Shown: piece after piece, positions 1 to 5,321 of the stretch
Numbering within the stretch: position 1 is the stretch's first letter
How the letters are laid out: each line of letters begins with the position of its first letter
NCBI GenBank assembly: GCA_051745935.1
Contig: JBNJEM010000209.1
Location: 1-11,162, forward strand
Direction of reading: 5' to 3'
Length of the DNA stretch: 11,162 nt
Source: JBNJEM01 sp051745935
GTDB taxonomy: Bacteria > Planctomycetota > Planctomycetia > Pirellulales > Pirellulaceae
The notes under the pieces: model-generated
What the model saw: the letters and a program-made list of their open reading frames with translations, nothing else
Database searches by the model: none
Told to the model about the DNA's origin: nothing
Made by a program: the position numbers and the translations under genes

Positions 1-355
1 GCTTGGCAACATGTTCCAGCGGCCCACAGGGCCGTGCCAGTTCCGCTTGCGTCGCATGTCATGATAGGCCCACGGATGGCAGAACGGACCCACGGATGAT
101 GAAAGACGGAGAGGCCCACGCCAATTCCGGCTCCGGCGGAGGAACAAAAACGGGATAAGAAACACGTTCCGCTCAGCAACCAGTTTTTATCGGTCCATAC
201 TCCTCCCCTTATCCGCCCTGGACATCAGAACATCATCGGAATATCCGCCACCCTAGTGGCCAGGGCGATTGGTTTAATCCGACAGCGGGAGTTCAGGAAT
301 ATACGACTGTCCGGATAACAGTCCAAAAACCCATTCGCGCATGTCAACGCGTAGC
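1..355. other. Non-coding left flank
   Basis: No reading frame here has a recognisable protein or a convincing start and ribosome-binding site. The visible structure is minor: a small palindrome at 21-33 (GGCCC-ACA-GGGCC) and two direct copies of CCCACGGATG at 69-78 and 89-98, spaced exactly 20 bp, with a third partial copy (CCCACG) at 115-120. The stretch may be eroded gene or repeat material, but nothing supports a specific call. Confidence 0.5.
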
Positions 356-384
356 TTGACAAACAGAACACAGTCGGGTATTCT
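356..384 (+). promoter_or_regulatory. Candidate sigma70-type promoter with overlapping inverted repeat
   Basis: TTGACA at 356-361 is a perfect -35 hexamer. It is followed after exactly 17 bp by TATTCT at 379-384, which matches 4 of 6 bases of the -10 consensus. The -35 hexamer is also the right arm of a 6-bp inverted repeat (TGTCAA-8 nt-TTGACA, 342-361) that could serve as an operator. It points at the protease pseudogene starting 110 bp downstream, and may now feed the sialidase behind it. Prediction from sequence only. Confidence 0.4.
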
Positions 385-493
385 CGCCTGAAACCACGAG
401 TTTCGCCTTCTCCGAAGTTGTCGCGATATCCAGACCGCCGCCCAAACCTGCATCGGGGTCGGCGTCCCAATTAAAAGTTATCCGCAATGCACC

Positions 494-963
494 ATGGCAG
501 AACTTTCCCCGGCTGAACAACTGATGCACACCACGGTGCGGCTCGAGTGCGAACTCGCTGACGGCCGAATCTCTACAGGCACCGGCTTTTTCTTTGGGTT
601 CCGGATCGACGATCAGCAACAGATTCCGCTGATCGTCACAAATACGTTATCGCCGGGGCAACGACCGGGACATTCGTTCTAACGCGACGTGGGACCGACG
701 ACTTGCCGAACCTCGGCGTACACGAAACGATTAAACTCGACAATTTCGAGTCGCTATGGATTAAGCATCCCGATGACGATGTCGATCTTGGCGTTTTCCC
801 AATCGCTCCGCTCTTACGATCGGCACAGGAGCGGGACATACGCATTTTCTACCGAACGCTGGATGATTCTTTAATTCCCACCGACGAAGTCGAGACGACA
901 CTCGGTGGAATCGAAGACATCACGATGATTGGCTATCCAAACGGTATTTGGGATGCAAAGAAC
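494..963 (+). pseudogene. Trypsin-like serine protease, frameshifted and 3'-truncated
   Basis: The first ~50 codons (from ATG 494) read like the N-terminus of a bacterial trypsin-like peptidase: TVRLECELADG, then GTGFFFGF, then IPLIVTN. The family continues with K-H-V, where His is the first catalytic-triad residue. Here the DNA goes straight from AAT (641-643) into a different frame, which from 646 reads VIAGATTGTFVLTRRG. The spacing fits loss of about 4 bases that removed Lys and the catalytic His. The second frame keeps the Asp-bearing segment (DDDVDLGVFPIAPL) and the GYPNGIWDA motif, then similarity stops near 963. The Ser-containing half is missing and the sialidase leader follows. With His lost and Ser absent it cannot be an active protease. 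Family assignment is from motif recognition, not a search. Confidence 0.7.
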
Positions 964-1007
964 TGTTTTGCTTCCCGGAAACCACTCCAGCGAGAGGAGA
1001 CAGATTC

Positions 1008-2183
1008 ATGAAACATGGGGAAAAGCGGATTCTCGAAACCTGCGCGGTCATCCTGGCCTTGGGCCTTTTCTCGTCCAGCGCGATCGCCGAAGGCATGGAC
1101 TGCGTCACCATCCCGGCCGTCGACCTGGATGACCAGGCACGGCGGCAGGTCGTCGTCGACAAGGAGCCGGGCCAATACCTCGGCCACGTGACCACCGTCC
1201 TGCTGGAGGATGGCAAGACGATCTACGCGGTTTACCCCCAGGGACACGGCGGTGGGGCGATCGTCATGAAACGCAGCGACGACGGCGGGCGGACCTGGTC
1301 CGAACGCCTGCCCACGCCGGAAAGCTGGGCCACCAGCAAAGAGGTGCCCACGATCCATCGGGTGATCGACCCCGAGGGAAAGAAACGGCTGATCCTCTGG
1401 TCCGGACTCTACCCGGCCCGGCTGGCCGTTTCCGAAGACGATGGCAGGTCGTGGAGCGAGCTTGAGCCGGTCGGCGACTGGGGCGGCATTGTCGTCATGG
1501 GGTTCGTCGAGCCCTTGAAAACCGGCAAGGGGCACTACTTGGCGATGTTCCACGACGACGGGCGATTCTTTACCGAAAACGGGAGCAAAACCAATACGTT
1601 CACTCTCTACAAGACGCTGAGCGAAGACGGCGGTTTGACCTGGTCCGAGCCGGAGGCGGTCTGGAAGGGCAGCGACGTCCACCTGTGCGAGCCGGGCTGC
1701 ATCCGCTCGCCCGACGGAAAACAGCTCGCCGTGCTGCTGCGCGAAAACGCCCGGCGGAAGAACTCGCACGTGATCTTCTCCGACGACGAAGGCAAGACCT
1801 GGACCGAACCCCGCGAGGTGCCGCTGGCCCTGACCGGCGACCGGCACACGGGCAAGTACGGCCCCGACGGGCGGCTCTTCATCAGCTTCCGCTGCCGTTC
1901 GCCCAGGCACAAGGCCGAAGGCCGCCCCTTCGAGGGCGACTGGGCCGGCTGGGTGGGCACTTACGACGACATCGTGCAGGGGCGCCAGGGCCAGTATGTC
2001 GTCCGCCTCAAGGACAACACCAAGGGCTACGACACGACCTATCCCGGCGTGGAAGTCCTCCCCGACGGCACCTTCGTCACCACGACCTACGGCCACTGGG
2101 ACGAAGGCCAGTCCCCCTACATCCTCAGCGTCCGCTTCAAACTCGACGAGCTCGATGCCCTGGCTGGAAAACAGGCCGAGTGA
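1008..2183 (+). CDS. Exported sialidase-family glycoside hydrolase (Asp-box beta-propeller)
   Basis: 391 residues. The ATG at 1008 is chosen because a purine-rich ribosome-binding site (GAGAGGAGA, 992-1000) precedes it and the protein then opens with a signal peptide (charged N-terminus, hydrophobic core ~12-22, likely cut after SSSAIA near residue 27). Four Asp-boxes are visible: SDDGGRTW (90-97), SEDDGRSW (142-149), SEDGGLTW (205-212) and SDDEGKTW (258-265), the hallmark of six-bladed sialidase propellers. Candidate active-site residues by family pattern are Glu228 (LCEPG), Arg245 (LLREN), Arg295 or Arg297 (SFRCRS) and Tyr345 (TTYPGVEVLPDG). Sialidases of this kind release terminal sialic acids from glycans outside the cytoplasm. 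The remnant of an N-acetylneuraminate lyase and an intact GlcNAc 2-epimerase follow on the same strand, which supports a sialic-acid role. Substrate is inferred: many planctomycete members of this superfamily are uncharacterised and could act on other acidic sugars. Confidence 0.85.
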   Translation: MKHGEKRILETCAVILALGLFSSSAIAEGMDCVTIPAVDLDDQARRQVVVDKEPGQYLGHVTTVLLEDGKTIYAVYPQGHGGGAIVMKRSDDGGRTWSERLPTPESWATSKEVPTIHRVIDPEGKKRLILWSGLYPARLAVSEDDGRSWSELEPVGDWGGIVVMGFVEPLKTGKGHYLAMFHDDGRFFTENGSKTNTFTLYKTLSEDGGLTWSEPEAVWKGSDVHLCEPGCIRSPDGKQLAVLLRENARRKNSHVIFSDDEGKTWTEPREVPLALTGDRHTGKYGPDGRLFISFRCRSPRHKAEGRPFEGDWAGWVGTYDDIVQGRQGQYVVRLKDNTKGYDTTYPGVEVLPDGTFVTTTYGHWDEGQSPYILSVRFKLDELDALAGKQAE

Positions 2184-2215
2184 GCGCGCCATTGCGTCCG
2201 CGGCCGAAGAAGCCG

Positions 2216-2607
2216 AAACACTTCCTCCGGGGATGCGACGAAATGCTGTTTTCGCCTAAGCGGTTGGCGTCAGGGGCGCGGCCGGCAGCACCTACACGAT
2301 CGCGGCACCACTCTACCGGCAATTGTTCGCCGCCTCTGAAACCGGCGGCCTCCAAGAAACACGCCGGCTTCAAGGGCTCGCCGTGAACAGGGTGCGGACG
2401 ATCGCCGGGTGGCGGTTCCATCCCGCCATGAAGGAAGTCCTCAAAATGATCGGCTCCGACCGCAGAGGCTGCCGCCTTCCCCACCCCTCTCTTGCGCCGC
2501 ATCAGGTCGCCGAACTCCGTGAAAACCTGCAGCAGATCGGTTTCTTCCGCTGGGCACGGGCTGAGGACGCAGCTTCCGTCGCGGCAACCGTTCATAATGA
2601 ACGCTGA
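2216..2607 (+). pseudogene. N-acetylneuraminate lyase / DapA-family, C-terminal remnant
   Basis: Two adjacent frames together give the last ~130 residues of a class I aldolase of the NanA/DapA family (usually ~300 residues). Frame A from 2216 reads KHFLRGCDEMLFS, equivalent to the conserved G-x-DEML segment. Frame B from 2260, just after a TAA, reads AVGVRGAAGSTYTIAAPLY, the G-STYN region typical of N-acetylneuraminate lyases. It runs on through LQETRRLQ, AMKEVLKMIG and AELRENLQQIGFF to the stop at 2605-2607. One lost base around 2251-2260 explains the frame change. The N-terminal ~170 residues, including the Schiff-base lysine and the catalytic Tyr region, are absent. The stub begins ~30 bp after the sialidase stop and ends 20 bp before the epimerase start, so it occupies the operon position expected for the lyase. 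Family call is firm; lyase rather than another DapA-type aldolase is inferred from GSTYT and context. Confidence 0.8.
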
Positions 2608-2627
2608 CCTCGAAAAGGAGCCTCCCC

Positions 2628-3809
2628 ATGACACCCGAGCGGCGAGAGCAGCTTGTCCGAATCTACCGCGACGGACTCCTCGAAGATACCGTGCCCTTCT
2701 GGTTTCCCCGTTGCGTCGACAAGCAGTTCGGCGGCTTCCTCGTGGCCCGGGACCGCGACGGCAGTCTGCTCGACGACGACAAGGGAGTCTGGCAGCAGGG
2801 GCGAACCACCTGGCTGCTCGGCAAACTCTACAACGAAGTCGAGCCGCGCGACACCTGGCTCCAGTGGTGCCGCCGGGGAGTCGAGTTCCTCGACCGCCAC
2901 TGCTTCGACCCCGAGGACGGCCGCATGTGGTTCCACCTCACGCGCGACGGCCGGCCCATCCGCAAACGGCGCTACGCCTTCACCGAATCCTTCGCCGCCA
3001 TCGCCTACGGCCAGTACGCCCGGGCGGCCGGCAGCAACCGGTACGCCGAAAAAGCCCGGCAGGTGTTCCTCAACTTCGTCGAGCACAATCTTCGGCCCAA
3101 GGGCGTCCAGCCGAAGTTCACCGACCAGCGGCCGATGAAGGCGATCGGCCCGCCGATGATCACCATCGCCACCTGCCAGGAGCTTCGCGATTCGATCGGT
3201 CTAGCCGAAGCCGGCGAGTGGATCGACCGCGGCATCGAGGAAATCGCCCACGATTTCCTCAAACCGGATATCCAGTGCGTGATGGAAAACGTCGGCTCCG
3301 GCGGTCAGATCCACGACCACTTCGACGGCCGCCTGCTCAACCCTGGCCATGCGATCGAGGCCGCGTGGTTCATCATGCACGAAGGACACCGCCGCGACGA
3401 TCGGAAGCTTGTCGACACGGGCTGCCGCATGCTCGACTGGATGTGGGCCCGCGGCTGGGACGATCAGTACGGCGGCATTCTCTACTTTGCCGACGTCTAC
3501 GGAAAGCCCGTGCAGGAATACTGGCACGACATGAAATTCTGGTGGCCGCACAACGAGGCGATCATCGCCACCCTCTTGGCCTGGCTGCTCACCGGAGAGG
3601 AAAAATACGCCCAGTGGCACCGCGCGGTCCACGACTGGGCCTACGCCCGTTTTCCCGACCCCGAGCACGGCGAATGGTTCGGCTACCTCCACCGCGACGG
3701 CCGCGTCTCGGTCCCCCTCAAAGGCAACCTCTGGAAAGGCCCCTTCCACCTCCCGCGGATGCAACTGATCTGCTGGAGGATGCTGGAGTCGGTCTGTTCA
3801 CGGCAGTAA
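2628..3809 (+). CDS. N-acylglucosamine 2-epimerase (AGE/RnBP family)
   Basis: 393 residues, within the usual ~390-420 of the family. The ATG at 2628 follows AAGGAG (2615-2620) with 7-nt spacing. It is an alpha/alpha6-barrel enzyme expected in the cytoplasm (no signal peptide) that interconverts ManNAc and GlcNAc, the step after sialic acid lyase. Family motifs are all present: WQQGR with Arg59, NPGHAIE with His241 and Glu244, WWPHNE with His308 and Glu310, and the C-terminal KGPFHLPR with His374. His241 and His374 correspond by pattern to the two catalytic histidines of the mammalian renin-binding protein/AGE. No frameshift or missing motif is visible, so it looks functional although the lyase in front of it is broken. 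Relatives act on mannose or cellobiose, so a free-sugar epimerase or isomerase is a possible alternative; the sialidase neighbour favours ManNAc/GlcNAc. Confidence 0.9.
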   Translation: MTPERREQLVRIYRDGLLEDTVPFWFPRCVDKQFGGFLVARDRDGSLLDDDKGVWQQGRTTWLLGKLYNEVEPRDTWLQWCRRGVEFLDRHCFDPEDGRMWFHLTRDGRPIRKRRYAFTESFAAIAYGQYARAAGSNRYAEKARQVFLNFVEHNLRPKGVQPKFTDQRPMKAIGPPMITIATCQELRDSIGLAEAGEWIDRGIEEIAHDFLKPDIQCVMENVGSGGQIHDHFDGRLLNPGHAIEAAWFIMHEGHRRDDRKLVDTGCRMLDWMWARGWDDQYGGILYFADVYGKPVQEYWHDMKFWWPHNEAIIATLLAWLLTGEEKYAQWHRAVHDWAYARFPDPEHGEWFGYLHRDGRVSVPLKGNLWKGPFHLPRMQLICWRMLESVCSRQ

Positions 3810-3827
3810 CCCAGCGGCCCGACGTTC

Positions 3828-3869
3828 CCCTCCGAGAGGGACGCTGGGGTCAACCCCAGTTTTCGGTTT
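3828..3869 (+). terminator. Tandem hairpins with T-run after the epimerase
   Basis: 19 bp past the epimerase stop lie two short palindromes: CCCTC-CGA-GAGGG (3828-3840) and CTGGGGT-CA-ACCCCAG (3844-3859). The second is followed by TTTT (3860-3863) and further T-rich sequence. This fits a rho-independent terminator closing the sialidase-epimerase unit. On the other strand it lies downstream of the isomerase remnant and could terminate from both sides. Confidence 0.55.
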
Positions 3870-3930
3870 AAGGGGGCTTTCTTCGTGGAGTTTCGGTGGA
3901 TTTTGGAGCGATGGAGTTCGTTGTTTGTCT

Positions 3931-4089
3931 TCACACGTCGCACACCCGCACCGCATGCCGCAGCGCGGCCGGCTTGTCGGACCAAGTGGAGATGAACTCC
4001 TGGGCGACGAAGCCCGCGTAGCTGCCCTCGACGATCGCCCGCATGGTCGCCGGGTAGTTCAGTTCCTGCGTGTCGTCCAGCTCGCCGCT
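3931..4089 (-). pseudogene. Hydroxypyruvate-isomerase-like TIM-barrel protein, C-terminal stub
   Basis: Read on the minus strand, ELDDTQELNYPATMRAI, then YAGFVAQEF, then ALRHAVRVCDV ending at the stop (3931-3933) matches the last ~53 residues of the sugar-phosphate isomerase/epimerase family, close to hydroxypyruvate isomerase. The Glu in QEF is the conserved C-terminal active-site acid. Everything N-terminal of about ELDD is missing: upstream of ~4089 the sequence changes to AT-richer DNA leading into the transposase. A homologue would be about 260-300 residues. The most economical reading is that transposon insertion or deletion removed the 5' four-fifths of the gene. Confidence 0.7.
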
Positions 4090-4416
4090 GACCAGAGAAG
4101 GTCGCATGTCTTTTACCACATTTCGTCGCTTTGGTGCATCATCATTTTCTATTTTTCGGCGTTCAATGATGCAGAATGATGAATTGCCTTTAGCCGACGC
4201 GCTTGATGACGCTCGCTTTGACGAAGCGTTCGAGAAACATCAAGTCGATTTCGGAAATGAGAAGGACGCGTTTACACGCCGGCGATCACGCTGTGGGCGA
4301 TGGTTTCCCCAAGTGTTGTTCTCGGCGATGAATCGCAGTTGCAATGCGGCGGTGATACGCGTGGCTATGCCGTGGGCTTTGGCGGACCGGCGTGTGTGTG
4401 ATACGAACACCGGGGC

Positions 4417-4667
4417 GTAACCATTCACGGGCAATAGACAGATATCCGCGGAGGTTCGCACTTCGGTTGCACACCTTGAAAAAGGGCTTTGCCGGATGCA
4501 AATGCCACGGGCTTGTCCCGTGGTCCGTTACGTTCCACGCTACCGACGGCCAGGAGTAGTGTTTCTGACAGTTTGTAGCGGCGAACGTGAACCACCACGG
4601 GACAAGCCCGTGGCATCCATGCGAGCTCCTGTGTCCAGGCCGTGTAGTGCCATCCGTGAACGGCTAC
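4417..4667. mobile_element. 251-bp non-autonomous (MITE-like) element inside the transposase
   Basis: The element begins GTAACCATTCACGG (4417-4430) and ends CCGTGAACGGCTAC (4654-4667); these are inverted repeats matching at 12 of 14 positions. It is flanked by a perfect 9-bp direct repeat, CACCGGGGC, at 4408-4416 and 4668-4676. Removing 4417-4676 restores the transposase frame exactly across N-T-G-A-Y-C-R-A-R, which independently confirms the borders. It is too short for a transposase and has no convincing gene. Its centre is a large palindromic hairpin (4502-4616). A 9-bp duplication suits mobilisation in trans by an IS4- or IS1-type transposase, but the donor family is unknown. Confidence 0.85.
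4502..4616. repeat. REPIN-like inverted pair of palindromes
   Basis: Positions 4502-4524 and 4594-4616 are perfect 23-bp reverse complements of each other. Each arm is itself a palindrome: CCACGGG-CTTGT-CCCGTGG and CCACGGG-ACAAG-CCCGTGG. The DNA between adds imperfect pairing (CGTTCCACGCTAC near 4531 against GTAGCGGCGAACG near 4576), so the 115-nt unit can fold into one long hairpin. This is the architecture of REP doublets (BIME/REPIN) that are spread by RAYT transposases. It sits wholly inside the MITE-like element. Confidence 0.8.
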
Positions 4668-4950
4668 CACCGGGGCTTATTGCCGGGCGCGGCTCAAGAT
4701 TCCGTTTGAAGTGGTGCGCGAGATCACTCGGCGTTTGGCGGATGATGCCGAGCGCGCCGTTGGGCACGAGCTGGTTGACGTGCGCGGCGGTGGGCGTGAC
4801 GGAGGAACCGCGGGCTTTGGGACAAGCGGTTGCGAACAGCCAAAGAGTCGGCCACCGTTCTGACCGAGTCGAGCCACGCAAAAACAAACGCCGTCCGAAA
4901 TCAATCGCGTTGCTGACCAAACCGAGGCATCAGTGCCGCGCCGAACTCGG

Positions 4951-5319
4951 AGACAGGAAGGCTGTGTGTCGCGGAGATGCCTGTCGCGGCTTCCGTCAGG
5001 AACCGCTAACGCGTGTCTGCTTTTGTTCGACGAAGGCGGTGAATGCCCTGCGGCGGCGTGACGCGGGACGGGGGGTGAACGTGCCTTCCGTCTCGGGACG
5101 GAGTCCCGAGCTACCAGGACGCGACCCCGTAGCTCGGGAATCCCTTCCCGAGACGAACCGCCGGACCACTCCGCCCGTTCCGCCGCCCGCGAAAGAGGCA
5201 GCCGAGCCACACCGCGAAGCCGCAACCAACCCCGCAGACCCCTCAACGGCCCAACCAACCCGCCAAGGTCCGGCGGAGCGGAACCTCACCAGCCGATGCG
5301 GCCGGAGGCCAGGCCCGTC
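4951..5319. other. Gene-free spacer between transposase remnant and the next gene
   Basis: No protein is recognisable. A long plus-strand frame crosses this stretch but is Arg/Pro-rich, has no homologous motif after the transposase C-terminus and reads straight through palindromic repeats. The right end of the IS4 element should lie in the first part, but no terminal repeat could be matched. The clear structure is the palindrome pair at 5089-5155. Confidence 0.5.
5089..5155. repeat. Second inverted pair of palindromic repeats (REPIN-like)
   Basis: The left arm (5089-5114) contains CTCGGGA-CGGAG-TCCCGAG and the right arm (5129-5155) contains CTCGGGA-AGGGA-TCCCGAG when read on the opposite strand. 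The arms are inverted copies, both bounded by CGTCTCGGGA outside and CCCGAGCTAC inside, separated by only 14 bp. The sequence family differs from the pair at 4502-4616 although the layout is the same. The pair lies downstream of the minus-strand gene at 5320-7560 and could also act as a transcription barrier. Confidence 0.75.
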
Positions 5320-5321
5320 TT
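5309..5321. repeat. Half-site of a palindromic repeat at a stop codon
   Basis: CCAGGCCCGTCTT here is identical to 11103-11115 in the palindrome at the right end of the window. On the minus strand it reads AAGACGGGCCTGG and overlaps the TAA stop (5320-5322) of the coiled-coil gene. Only one arm is present. A chance 13-mer match is unlikely but possible. Confidence 0.4.

Larger units (their letters stand above)
4408..4676. repeat. 9-bp target-site duplication flanking the inserted element
   Basis: CACCGGGGC occurs at 4408-4416 and again at 4668-4676, directly abutting the two terminal inverted repeats. The left copy encodes part of Asn-Thr-Gly-Ala in the transposase; the right copy precedes the continuation Tyr-Cys-Arg-Ala-Arg. 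The two copies are still identical, suggesting that insertion is recent relative to the other decay in the transposase. Confidence 0.85.
4166..4950 (+). pseudogene. IS4-family transposase, decayed and interrupted
   Basis: ATG codons at 4166 and 4169 open a frame reading DELPLADALDDARFDEAF and VDFGNEKDAF. Family members continue with YTPAITLWAMVS, found here in another frame at 4273-4308; a base lost near 4271 and an extra C in the CCCC run at 4307-4310 shift the frame out and back. The original frame resumes as QVLFS and RSCNAAVIRVAM and reaches DTNTGA, where a 251-bp element is inserted. After it the coding resumes as AYCRARLKIPFEVVREI and LADDAERAVGHELV (4675-~4785). The catalytic centre of the DDE protein is then missing. 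A C-terminal piece typical of these IS4 transposases, RVGHRSDRVEPRKNKRRPK then LLTKPR, appears at ~4846-4950 in a further frame. Terminal inverted repeats of the IS itself could not be identified. Confidence 0.75.

Noticed and set aside
933..2192. A 419-codon minus-strand frame antisense to the sialidase
   Set aside because: It is a GC-rich shadow: the plus frame has a signal peptide, four Asp-boxes and a ribosome-binding site, whereas the minus frame shows no family motif.
2323..2607. A possible 94-residue stand-alone protein
   Set aside because: It is simply the in-frame tail of the lyase remnant; the family similarity extends upstream of any start codon and across a frameshift.
2492..3871. 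A 459-codon plus-strand frame over the epimerase
   Set aside because: The out-of-frame product is Arg/Pro-rich with no motif, while the epimerase frame keeps all catalytic positions.
4417..5155. A CRISPR array
   Set aside because: The repeats are inverted palindrome pairs of two different families, not regularly spaced direct repeats.
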